Assembly: GCF_012726195.1 (NCBI RefSeq)
Contig: NZ_JAASAF010000003.1
Span: forward strand, 248,001 to 312,000
Direction of reading: 5' to 3'
Origin: Rhodococcus sp. HNM0563
GTDB taxonomy: Bacteria > Actinomycetota > Actinomycetes > Mycobacteriales > Mycobacteriaceae
Length of the DNA: 64,000 nt
The notes beneath the pieces are model-generated. The model worked only from the letters and a program-made list of their open reading frames with translations, did not search any database and was not told where the DNA came from. A program made the translations under genes and the position numbers. Positions 8,820 through 17,347 of the stretch are shown here, piece by piece. Every line of letters starts with the position of its first letter. Positions within the stretch are counted from its first letter, which is position 1.

Positions 8820-10037
8820 ATGACTACTACACCGCTTCCCTCGACCGGTGCAGCCGTGCCCACCACCTCCCTCGACACCGTCGTCATCGGAGCGGGACAA
8901 GCCGGCCTGGCCACCGGATACCACCTCGCCCGCAAGGGGCGACGCTTCGTGATCCTCGACGCGAACCCAAGTCTCGGCGACAACTGGCGCTGCCATTGGG
9001 ATTCGCTGCGACTGTACAGCCCGGCCGGTCGCGACGCTCTGCCCGGTATGAAGTTCCCCGCAGAGCCCGATTCGTTTCCCGGAAAGGATCAGGTAGCGAA
9101 CTATCTGGAAACCTACGCGGAGACGTTCGATCTGCCGGTACACACCTCCACCCGAGTCCACCGCGTGACACTGTTGTCGAAGGCAACCTCGTCGATGCTG
9201 TTGTCGAAGGCAACCTCGTCGATGCTGTTGTCGAAAGCAACCTCGTCGGTGCCCTCCGACGATCAGTATCTCGTCGACTGCGGGGCAGTGCGGTTCGTCG
9301 CACACAACGTCGTGGTAGCGACCGGCACCTTCGGGCGGGCCCCTGCCGTACCCGAGTTCGCACACGAACTCGACCCGTCGATCCTCCAGCTGCACTCGAG
9401 CGAGTACCACAATCCTGCTCAACTACAGGACGGACCCGTGCTCGTGGTGGGCGCCTCGCATTCGGGTTGCGACATCGCATTCGAGGTCGCGGACACACAC
9501 CGCACCATCCTGTGCGGGCGCGACACCGGGCAGATTCCGGTTCCGTTGGAATCCCGCCGGATGCATGCCCTCTTTCCCGTCCTCTGGTTCGTGTGGGGAC
9601 ATGTCATGTCGCTGCGGACACCGATCGGGAGGAAGCTCCGGCGTCACGAACGGCTTCATGGCGCACCGGCGCTTCGCGTCAAGCGAGCGGATCTCACCGC
9701 CGCCGGGGTCGAACGCGTCACCGACCGCATGACCGGAGTCCGCGGCGGCCGAGCGCTTCTCGGGGACGACCGGATTGTCGATGCAACGAACATCGTCTGG
9801 TGCACCGGGTTCCATCAGGACTACAGCTGGATCGATCTCCCTGTCCTCGGTGAGGACGGCTGGCCGCTCGAACAGCGCGGGGTGGTCGCGGATGCACCCG
9901 GTCTGTACTTCGTCGGCCTGGCATTCCAGTCGTCGTTCCGGTCCATGCTCATCGGTGGGGCCGGCGCCGATGCGCAGTTCGTGGTCCAGCATCTGGTGAC
10001 ACACCGGCCTGAACAGGTCGCTATGCTCCCGGCATGA
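8820..10037 (+). CDS. FAD/NADPH-dependent flavin monooxygenase-like oxidoreductase
   Basis: Soluble flavoprotein of about 405 residues of the FMO/CzcO group. The FAD-binding motif GAGQAG is near residue 24, a second dinucleotide motif GASHSG is mid-protein, and CTGFHQDYSW resembles the C-terminal FMO-type motif. It probably oxidises a small organic substrate with O2 and NADPH. The ATG at 8820 fits the usual distance to the Rossmann motif; an upstream ATG at 8721 overlapping the LuxR stop would add 33 unconserved residues. The protein contains a nine-residue segment repeated three times (LLSKATSSM, last copy ending in V), encoded by a 27-bp tandem repeat. Its stop overlaps the next gene start. 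Confidence 0.87.
   Translation: MTTTPLPSTGAAVPTTSLDTVVIGAGQAGLATGYHLARKGRRFVILDANPSLGDNWRCHWDSLRLYSPAGRDALPGMKFPAEPDSFPGKDQVANYLETYAETFDLPVHTSTRVHRVTLLSKATSSMLLSKATSSMLLSKATSSVPSDDQYLVDCGAVRFVAHNVVVATGTFGRAPAVPEFAHELDPSILQLHSSEYHNPAQLQDGPVLVVGASHSGCDIAFEVADTHRTILCGRDTGQIPVPLESRRMHALFPVLWFVWGHVMSLRTPIGRKLRRHERLHGAPALRVKRADLTAAGVERVTDRMTGVRGGRALLGDDRIVDATNIVWCTGFHQDYSWIDLPVLGEDGWPLEQRGVVADAPGLYFVGLAFQSSFRSMLIGGAGADAQFVVQHLVTHRPEQVAMLPA
9171..9251 (+). repeat. 27-bp in-frame tandem repeat, three copies, inside the monooxygenase gene
   Basis: Units are 9171-9197, 9198-9224 and 9225-9251. The first two are identical; the third differs at two bases. Each encodes nine residues (LLSKATSS followed by M, M or V), so copy-number change would keep the reading frame. 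Near-identity of units suggests recent expansion by slippage. Confidence 0.95.
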
Positions 10038-10612
10038 TCAGCCGGGGCACAACCGCATCGTTCATCGCACTCGCCGCAGCGCTCGTCACCGCCACAGCCT
10101 GCAGCAGCACTGTTTCCGGCGAGGCCACCGCCGCCGACCCGACCACGTCTGCAGCACCGACGACATCGTCTGCACCGACAACCACGACGACGACCACGAC
10201 GAAGGCGCCGGTCCAGGCGGACGCTGCGGACTACGCGGGCTCGCAGCCCGGCGTATACTACTTCCTCTCCGAGAGCGGGAAGTTCGAGTGCGCGATCCTC
10301 ACTCACACCGACCCTGTTGCGGGTTGCCAGGGCACCATGCCGTCGAGCGCGCCCCGCGTGCCGGGGAGCGGAGCGTCGGATGTGACGGTGCCGGCGAACG
10401 TCGTGATCGTGGAATCGTCCGGCGAGGGCCAGTTCAGCAACATCGGCGACATCGCCTTCATGGACCCCAACCGGACAGCACAGGTCCTCCCGTACGGGGA
10501 AGCGCTGAAGGTCAGCGTGTTCACCTGCACGATCGACGAAAGCACGGGTGTCACTTGCGAGTCGGACGCGCACGGCTTCACGGTGTCAGCCGACGACTAC
10601 GAGCTGTGGTGA
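10034..10612 (+). CDS. Secreted lipoprotein of unknown function with Thr/Ala-rich linker
   Basis: Predicted lipoprotein of 192 residues. A hydrophobic signal ends in a lipobox-like TATAC (Cys about residue 23), followed by a linker rich in Thr, Ser, Ala and Pro (about residues 30-58) and a folded domain with four cysteines (FECAI, VAGCQG, FTCTI, VTCESD) that could form disulfides outside the cell. The ATG overlaps the monooxygenase stop (ATGA), so the two are coupled. The domain resembles uncharacterised mycobacterial/rhodococcal exported proteins; I cannot assign a function. Confidence 0.75.
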   Translation: MISRGTTASFIALAAALVTATACSSTVSGEATAADPTTSAAPTTSSAPTTTTTTTTKAPVQADAADYAGSQPGVYYFLSESGKFECAILTHTDPVAGCQGTMPSSAPRVPGSGASDVTVPANVVIVESSGEGQFSNIGDIAFMDPNRTAQVLPYGEALKVSVFTCTIDESTGVTCESDAHGFTVSADDYELW

Positions 10613-10637
10613 CGCCCTGAGTCGTGAGACGCTGCGT

Positions 10638-12071
10638 TCACAGGCCCGCGAGGTCCACTCGCGAGACCGGCAGCATGAAATCGCCCGCCGGTGAACGCAC
10701 CCACCAGGCTCCGGTCGCGCGATGCTCGTCAGAGGTGGTGTACCGATAGCGGAACACGCGCGCACGAACCAGAGCCGGCGGCGCATCGGGAAACGGATTG
10801 TGACGCAGTAACCGCAGGGTGGCGGGGTCGTTGTCGAGAAGCCGCGCTACGAACCGAGGGAACCAGCCGACTGCATAGTCACGGGAGATAGCAGCGAACC
10901 ACATCAGCCAATCGAGCCGGCGATGGTAGGGCGCACATTGGCGGGGCCGGCGAAACACATCGCCGGGCTTGCCTTTGAATTCGTACTCGAGCCACTCTGT
11001 AGCCGGGGTGACAACCGCATCGGTGGTGCCTTCGACGATCACTTCCCTGCGGCTACGGGTGATGCTGCCGAACGCACCGTAGGTGTTGACGAAATGCCAC
11101 GGGTTGTACGACGCATTCATCGCCTGCCGCTTCGATATCAGGTTCCGCGCCGGCCGATAGCTCAGCACCGCCACCACGGCGGTCAAAGCGAGCACCGCCG
11201 CGGTGAACGGCGCGGGAGTGGGCGCGAAATCGGAATTCGGAGTGACGAGGGCGGCATAGAATCGGTCGGGCAACACCGAAAGCGCCAGCACGATCGTCAC
11301 CCAGTTCAGCCATGCGAAGTTGCCGCTGGCCACCAGCCACAGCTGCGTCGCGATCATGACCCCGGCGGCGATTCCCGCGACGGGCTGCGGCGTGAACAAC
11401 GCGAAAGGCACCACGAGCTGTGTCACATGGTTCCCGGCCACCTCCAGCCGATGTAGCGGGCGCGGCAAGCGATGGAACCATCGGCTGAGCGGGCCGGGCA
11501 TCGGCTGCGTCTCGTGGTGGTAGTACAGGCACGTCAGGTCCCGCCAACAGCGGTCGCCGCGCCATTTGATCATGCCCGCTCCGAACTCGACGCGGAACAG
11601 CAGCCAGCGGATCAGGAGCAGCACCAGGAACTGCGGGGCAGTATCCACGTTGCCCAGGAAGACCGCAAGCACTCCGGCTTCGAGCAGCAACGATTCCCAA
11701 CCGAACGAATACCAGACCTGACCGACGTTGACGATCGACAGATACAGCACCCACAGCGCGAACCACACGAGCATGCAGGCGATCAACGGTAGGCGCTCGG
11801 TGACGCCCGCGACGGTCAGCAGCGCCAGGACCGCACCGATCGTCGCCACCGTTGCGAACGTGCGGTCGGTGAACCGCACGTGGAACAGGCTCGGTGCGGA
11901 ACGGAACGGGTGATCCCGCACGAAGTCCGGGACGGGGAGTATTCCTCGCTCGCCGATCAGTGCCCGGAACTGCAGTAGAGCGGCCAGGAACGCCACCAGA
12001 TACAGCGCGGCGAGACCTCGGGTGACCAACAGTCGCCCGATCACGTATCCGTCCGCATCCAACCAGTGCAC
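10638..12071 (-). CDS. Lipase maturation factor (LMF1-like) family membrane protein
   Basis: Integral membrane protein of 477 residues with multiple hydrophobic helices in the first 300 residues and a soluble C-terminal domain. Segments FGAGMIKWRGDRCWRDLTCLYYHHETQPMP and NPWHFVNTYGAFGSITRSR match the LMF family pattern; in animals LMF1 helps lipases fold, while bacterial members are mostly uncharacterised. The GTG start at 12071 gives a typical N-terminus. It is convergent with the upstream lipoprotein gene and separated from recD by about 85 bases. A role in secreted-enzyme folding is inference from the family only. Confidence 0.78.
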   Translation of the reverse strand: MHWLDADGYVIGRLLVTRGLAALYLVAFLAALLQFRALIGERGILPVPDFVRDHPFRSAPSLFHVRFTDRTFATVATIGAVLALLTVAGVTERLPLIACMLVWFALWVLYLSIVNVGQVWYSFGWESLLLEAGVLAVFLGNVDTAPQFLVLLLIRWLLFRVEFGAGMIKWRGDRCWRDLTCLYYHHETQPMPGPLSRWFHRLPRPLHRLEVAGNHVTQLVVPFALFTPQPVAGIAAGVMIATQLWLVASGNFAWLNWVTIVLALSVLPDRFYAALVTPNSDFAPTPAPFTAAVLALTAVVAVLSYRPARNLISKRQAMNASYNPWHFVNTYGAFGSITRSRREVIVEGTTDAVVTPATEWLEYEFKGKPGDVFRRPRQCAPYHRRLDWLMWFAAISRDYAVGWFPRFVARLLDNDPATLRLLRHNPFPDAPPALVRARVFRYRYTTSDEHRATGAWWVRSPAGDFMLPVSRVDLAGL

Positions 12072-12155
12072 AGTCGTCGCTCCCCGCCGACGGTCCGCTG
12101 CGTCGACCGAGTGCAGTGTCCCTCCAGGATGGCACGCCTGATGGCGACCGGAGAG

Positions 12156-14036
12156 TCAGATCCGAATCTCGCGCCGCAACCCGCTGGCTCGCAGCACCTG
12201 CCGCTCGACTCCCGCACGCACCGCCGCTTCCGTCCCCACGATCCGCACCTTGGACCGCGCGCGCGTGATCGCCGTATACAGCAGCTCGCGGGTGAGCAAC
12301 GACGACCGTTCGTCGGGCAATATCACCGACACGGTGCCGTACTGGCTTCCCTGGCTGCGGTGGATCGTCATCGCGTACACGGTCTGCACCGCCGACAACT
12401 GGCTTGGATGGAGCACGAACGGCTGTTCGCCGCGCGCGAAGGCGGCAACGAGATCGCCGTCGTCGCGGCGCACGACAACACCGGTGTCTCCGTTGTACAC
12501 GCGGGCCTCGTGGTCGTTGGCCGTGACCAGCAGCGGCTGCCCCGGATACCAGCGCTCGGGGTCGAGGCGTCGGCCCGTGGACGCACTGATCCATTCCATG
12601 GCCTGACGCGCCCACCGCTGCACCCCGTACGGTCCATCGCGGTGCGCGCACAGCAACCGGTGGGTCTCGAATCGTTCGAGAACTGCATGGATGTCGCCGG
12701 TCAGCGCCGCTGTGGTGACCTCCTGGGCCGAGTTCACCACGTCGCGTCGCAGCAACTCGATGTCGTCGGGCCGATGGAACGCGATCTCGGGCGCTCCGCT
12801 GTTCAGGATCTCCAGAACTTTGTCGCCGTCGCCGTCGCGCACCGCAACCGCCAGCCGCGCGATCTCGCCGCCGAATCGGCGACCGCGGCTCAACCGCACA
12901 ATCCCGCCCCGCAACCGGTCGTGTTCGACCGGCCTGAAGGCGGCCTCGTCCGGGTCGTCGGCCGCCTCGAGGTCGCGGGCTGCGGCCCTGGTGAACACCG
13001 GGTTGACATCGCCGGAAACCGGCCGCGCGATCAGGTCGGCGAGCACGGCACCCGCGTCGACGGAGGCGAGCTGGTCGGGGTCGCCGACCAGGACGAGGCG
13101 CGTATCGGGCCGGACCGCTTCGAGGAGCCGGCACATCATCGTCAGTGACACCATCGAGGTCTCGTCGACGACGATGACGTCGTACGGCAGGTGATTGTCG
13201 GCGTGGTAGCGGAAACGGGTGCGGCCGCGTTGCCAGCCCAGCATGCGATGCAGTGTCATGGCGCTGAGCCCCGGCGGCAGCGGCAGCACCGACTCCTGCT
13301 CGCGCACGGATTCCTGTAGACGTGCCGCGGCCTTACCTGTGGGTGCCGCCAGCCCGATGCGTAGACCAGGGCCTTCCATCGTCTCGAGCAATGCGAGAAT
13401 CCGCGCGACGGTGTGTGTTTTTCCGGTTCCCGGGCCGCCGGCGATCACGGTGGTGCGGTGCGTGGCGGCAAGCGCAGCCGCAACACGTTGACGATCCGGC
13501 GCAGGAGACGGCTTCGTCCGGTCGGCCTGGTCGCGAAACAGTTCGTCGAGTGCGGCGGAAAGCCGGTCTCCGTCGGCTGCGGGGAAGCCGTCGCTGCGGG
13601 CGGCGAGGACCTCCCTGATCGTCTGTTCCTGACGGAAGTACCGATCGAGGTACAGCAGTGGCCCTTCGTCGGTGTCGATCAGGCGCAGTGGGCGCAGCGA
13701 TCCGTGGCCGCCGCCGATCACGAGTGGACTGCGCTGCAGCGCATCGAGGACCTCACCGTCGTGTGGCCACGGCAACGATTCCGGGTCGACCACCGGGTTG
13801 CCGTCCTCGTCCTCTTCGACGGTGACGTCCCGCAGTCGCGTCAGGTCGAGGCACACCGAACCGGAACGTACGGCCCTCACGGCGAGGGCGGTGGCGAGAT
13901 GCACGTCGGTGTTCGGTTCGCCGCCGAGGTTCGCGAGTCTCAGTGCGACGTGGACGTCGGCAGCGGCCAGCACGCCGGCTTCGTTGAACTCGCGCAGTGC
14001 TCCTTTGCCTCGCTGCGCAATTCTGGCTTCGATCAC
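12156..14036 (-). CDS. recD: Exodeoxyribonuclease V subunit alpha, RecD helicase
   Basis: 5'-3' helicase subunit of RecBCD, 626 residues. Walker A is GGPGTGKTHT (about 200-209), Walker B IVVDETSM, motif III VGDPDQLASV, and the C-terminal motif YAMTIHRSQGSQY with YTAITRARSKV closes a superfamily 1 helicase. The GTG start at 14036 overlaps the recB stop (GTGA), giving translational coupling; longer upstream frames run inside recB and are not credible. It is the last gene of the recC-recB-recD operon. In mycobacteria RecBCD mainly serves single-strand annealing and end resection; here it should act on double-strand ends. Confidence 0.95.
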   Translation of the reverse strand: MIEARIAQRGKGALREFNEAGVLAAADVHVALRLANLGGEPNTDVHLATALAVRAVRSGSVCLDLTRLRDVTVEEDEDGNPVVDPESLPWPHDGEVLDALQRSPLVIGGGHGSLRPLRLIDTDEGPLLYLDRYFRQEQTIREVLAARSDGFPAADGDRLSAALDELFRDQADRTKPSPAPDRQRVAAALAATHRTTVIAGGPGTGKTHTVARILALLETMEGPGLRIGLAAPTGKAAARLQESVREQESVLPLPPGLSAMTLHRMLGWQRGRTRFRYHADNHLPYDVIVVDETSMVSLTMMCRLLEAVRPDTRLVLVGDPDQLASVDAGAVLADLIARPVSGDVNPVFTRAAARDLEAADDPDEAAFRPVEHDRLRGGIVRLSRGRRFGGEIARLAVAVRDGDGDKVLEILNSGAPEIAFHRPDDIELLRRDVVNSAQEVTTAALTGDIHAVLERFETHRLLCAHRDGPYGVQRWARQAMEWISASTGRRLDPERWYPGQPLLVTANDHEARVYNGDTGVVVRRDDGDLVAAFARGEQPFVLHPSQLSAVQTVYAMTIHRSQGSQYGTVSVILPDERSSLLTRELLYTAITRARSKVRIVGTEAAVRAGVERQVLRASGLRREIRI

Positions 14037-17000
14037 GGTACGGCCTTTCCCGCGAGCAGATCCGACAGGTCGGTGACGAGCGATGCGGGCGGTGCCCACT
14101 CGAACACACCGCTTCCGGGAGGAGTGTCCGGTCCGGCCATGCCGCGAACGAACAGATATTGCGAACCACCGAGATGTGTCTCGGGATGGTATCCGGGCAG
14201 GCGCCACCGCAAGTACCGGTGCAGCGCAACCGAATACAACAGCGCTTGCATAGGGTAGTGGGCACGGATCATCTCCGCTGCCATCGCGTCGCGGGTGTAG
14301 TGGGCCGTTGTCAGCTCACCGGGCGCAAGCCGGTTGGTCTTGTAGTCGACCACGACGAACCGCGGCCCGTCGAGGCGTAGGACCGCATCGATGCTGCCCG
14401 TGAGGTATCCGCGCAACGGCACCGGCTCGAGGTCGCGCACATGATCGGCGTACTCGAACAACGGATCATCCGGTGTGAGGTGGCGTCGCAGCAGATCGGC
14501 GACCTGAGCCAGGGTGACGGTCACGGCAGCGGGATCGTCACCGCCCGCAAGTGGCAACTCGAAGTCGAGCTCGGCGAGCCTGTCCTTCGGCGAGAAGTCG
14601 GCCAGCGTGCGTTCGAGCGGGCCGAGCCGGGTGTCCAAGACGGGCAGCAGCGCCTGCGCAAGCTCTTCGGGGTCGACGTCGGATAGTCGCTGCGCCACTA
14701 CGTCGCGACAACACGCGGTCAGTTCGGCGGCGAGGTCGGCGGCGGAGGTGTCCACGATTTCGAACACGGAGTGCACGAGTGTGCCGAAGACCGTGCCGCC
14801 GGGCAAGGCGTTCATGGTCGAGGGGATCCCCTCGACCATGGAGACGGGGGTTGCCAGCGGGGGCTCTTCCGGCTCGTCGTCCTTCTCCGGCGTTTCGACC
14901 TCGCTGCCGACGCCGGCACCGTCGTGTGCCGAGGCAGTGAGCGCCGAATACGAGGTGCGCCGCCACGTGCCGTCGAGCACGCGGGTGAACCGTGCAGCAA
15001 CCAGGGACGTTTCGTCCTGCTGCGGCTTCGCCCAGGTGATCTCCCTCTTTCCGACGATGCCCGTGGCCTCGACGGAGATCAGACCGCCGGAGGCCTTCGC
15101 CCACGCCGCGAACTGTTCGGCCATCACAGAATCGGCCGGAATGCCCGCTGCGGGCGCAACCTCGGAGCTGCCCGGGGTGCGGGCGAACAACACGCGGTGC
15201 AGCGGTGAGCGGGCGGTCCCGTAGGACGGCGCCCACCACAGCGTGAGCTGACAACAGGCTCGGGTCAACGCCACATACAGCAGTCGCAGTTCCTCACCCG
15301 CTTCCTCCGCCTCGTGGGTGCGTCGGCGCTCGCCGTAGCCCGGGCTGCCCTCACCCCCGACGTCGAGGATGCGGCGGCCGTTCTCGTGCAGCAGCAGGGT
15401 GTCGGGATTCGGGTTCTTGGCGGCATCCCATGCGTACGGCACGTATACGACCGGGAATTCGAGCCCTTTGCTGCCGTGCACCGTGAGGATCTGCACGGCT
15501 GCTGCGTCGCTGTCGAGGCGACGACTGCGATCGGCGCTGCCTCGTCCCGGATCGTTCATCCGGTCTTCGAACCACCGCGTAAGCGCCGCAACACCGAACG
15601 AGTCGGATGCGGCCGCATCGTCGAGCAGTTCCGCGAGGTGTCGGAGGTCGGTCAGGTGACGCTCGCCCGATGCCGTTCGGAGCAGGCGCGCTTCGAGTTC
15701 GCTGATCGTGGCGAGGCGTTCGAACAGGGCCGCGAATCCGGACCGTGCGAACACCATCGCGAGATCGCGGAGCGCGCCCCCGACCTGTGCGACCAGTTCG
15801 TCGCCACGCGCCACGAGGTCCTCCGCGGAGTACCCGAGCAGCGGTGTCAACGCTGCGAGGCGCACCCGATCCGCGCGGTGCGGCTGTTCGAGCGCCTGCA
15901 GAGTCCACAGCCACTGCTGGGCCGCGGGGGTCGTGAACACACTCGTTCCGCCGGCAAGGACGCACGGCACACCCGTCCGTTGCAGTTCGTCGTATACGAG
16001 GGAGACCTGTGCGTGTGTCCGCACGAGGATCGCGATGTGGCCGGGTTGCACGGGCTCCGGACGCCCGGCCCGTTCGATGGTGGCGTCACTGTCGAGCAGC
16101 GCGACCACATCGGCGGCGACGTCGCGCGCGACGTTGGCCCGCAGCGGCCCGACCGTCGGGTATCCCGATTTGCCCAGCGGTCCGGCTCCGGTGCGCGGCA
16201 GGTAACGCAGACGCAGCGGGGTCGCCCCGGCAAGGCGTGTCCCGGGGCGTGCGGCGTCGACTCGGTGCACGGTGATCCTCGGATCACCCAGTGCTGCACC
16301 GCCGTACACGTGGTCGAGCGCAGAGATCAGATCGGCGTCGCTACGCCAGTTGGTGGTGAGCTCACGATGGGCATCGGACGTGTTCACCGCATCGAGGTAG
16401 CTCAACACTTCGGCACCTCGGAAGGCGTAGATCGCCTGTTTCGGATCGCCCACCAGCACCAGAGTGGTGTGGCCGTGGAACGCCCGGTGAAGGATCTCCC
16501 ACTGCTTGGGGTCCGTGTCCTGGAATTCGTCGACGAGAACGACGCCGAACCGCGCGCGGACCCGTAGGCATGCGGCAAGACCGTGCTCCGGATCGCTCAG
16601 CACACGGTGTAGCAATGCGAGCTGGTCGTCGAAATCACGCAAACCCGTCATTCGCTTCCGCCGCTCGACCTCGGCACGCACCTCCCGCGCGAATTCGACG
16701 CGCTCCCCCGCCGGTGTTCCCTCGGCGTTCCCGGGAGCGAGCGTCGCCTGCTGGTCGAAGATCGCCGCGCGGGCGGCGGTCGTGGCCTCTGCATGGGAGA
16801 CAGGTGGCTCGCATCGGCCGTACCGCTGCAGGTAGAGATCGGCGATGACCTCGATCGTGAGGTCGTCGACATCCTCCACCACAGTGACATCGGGTTCGCG
16901 CTCGCCGGCGATGCCGAGTTCGTCGAGCATCCGCTGACAGAACCCATGAGTCGTGGCGATGGTCGCGGCGTCGAAGTCCGACAGGGCCTGCCGGAGGCGG

Positions 17001-17347
17001 GTACGACGACCGGCGATGTCGTGAGCGGCCAGGTACCGGATGAGCTGGTCGCTGTCTGTTGCGGCAGCCTCGGGATCGGCGAGAGCGTCCACAACCTCGG
17101 CGAACCGGGCGCGGGTCCGTTCCCGGAGTTCTTGCGTTGCTGCACGGCTGAACGTGACGAGCAGGAGTTCGGACAGGTCGACGAGGCCTTCCGCGACGTA
17201 TCGGGTCGCGAGACCCACGATCGCGTAGGTCTTCCCGGTCCCTGCCGACGCCTCGAGGACCGTCGTCCCCGTCGGGAGCTCTCCCAGAAGGTCGAATCCT
17301 GTTGCCGTACCGGGTACTACGCCTTCGGTCACGCTGCCACTTCCCAT
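14033..17347 (-). CDS. recB: Exodeoxyribonuclease V subunit beta, RecB helicase-nuclease
   Basis: 3'-5' helicase and nuclease subunit, 1104 residues. Walker A is ASAGTGKT (33-40), the DEFQDTDPKQW motif II is mid-domain, LVLVGDPKQAIYAFRGA is motif III, and the C-terminal nuclease core VVVDYKTNRL carries the catalytic Asp and Lys. The ATG at 17347 overlaps the recC stop (TGATG), supporting this start over the longer reading frame. The order recC-recB-recD with overlaps implies coordinated synthesis of the heterotrimer. The length is close to other actinobacterial RecB proteins. Confidence 0.95.
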   Translation of the reverse strand: MGSGSVTEGVVPGTATGFDLLGELPTGTTVLEASAGTGKTYAIVGLATRYVAEGLVDLSELLLVTFSRAATQELRERTRARFAEVVDALADPEAAATDSDQLIRYLAAHDIAGRRTRLRQALSDFDAATIATTHGFCQRMLDELGIAGEREPDVTVVEDVDDLTIEVIADLYLQRYGRCEPPVSHAEATTAARAAIFDQQATLAPGNAEGTPAGERVEFAREVRAEVERRKRMTGLRDFDDQLALLHRVLSDPEHGLAACLRVRARFGVVLVDEFQDTDPKQWEILHRAFHGHTTLVLVGDPKQAIYAFRGAEVLSYLDAVNTSDAHRELTTNWRSDADLISALDHVYGGAALGDPRITVHRVDAARPGTRLAGATPLRLRYLPRTGAGPLGKSGYPTVGPLRANVARDVAADVVALLDSDATIERAGRPEPVQPGHIAILVRTHAQVSLVYDELQRTGVPCVLAGGTSVFTTPAAQQWLWTLQALEQPHRADRVRLAALTPLLGYSAEDLVARGDELVAQVGGALRDLAMVFARSGFAALFERLATISELEARLLRTASGERHLTDLRHLAELLDDAAASDSFGVAALTRWFEDRMNDPGRGSADRSRRLDSDAAAVQILTVHGSKGLEFPVVYVPYAWDAAKNPNPDTLLLHENGRRILDVGGEGSPGYGERRRTHEAEEAGEELRLLYVALTRACCQLTLWWAPSYGTARSPLHRVLFARTPGSSEVAPAAGIPADSVMAEQFAAWAKASGGLISVEATGIVGKREITWAKPQQDETSLVAARFTRVLDGTWRRTSYSALTASAHDGAGVGSEVETPEKDDEPEEPPLATPVSMVEGIPSTMNALPGGTVFGTLVHSVFEIVDTSAADLAAELTACCRDVVAQRLSDVDPEELAQALLPVLDTRLGPLERTLADFSPKDRLAELDFELPLAGGDDPAAVTVTLAQVADLLRRHLTPDDPLFEYADHVRDLEPVPLRGYLTGSIDAVLRLDGPRFVVVDYKTNRLAPGELTTAHYTRDAMAAEMIRAHYPMQALLYSVALHRYLRWRLPGYHPETHLGGSQYLFVRGMAGPDTPPGSGVFEWAPPASLVTDLSDLLAGKAVP

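Noticed and set aside
11053-13134. 693-codon open frame on the minus strand across the LMF-like and recD genes
   Set aside because: It is an arginine-rich frame overlapping two well-supported genes, an effect of high GC rather than a gene.
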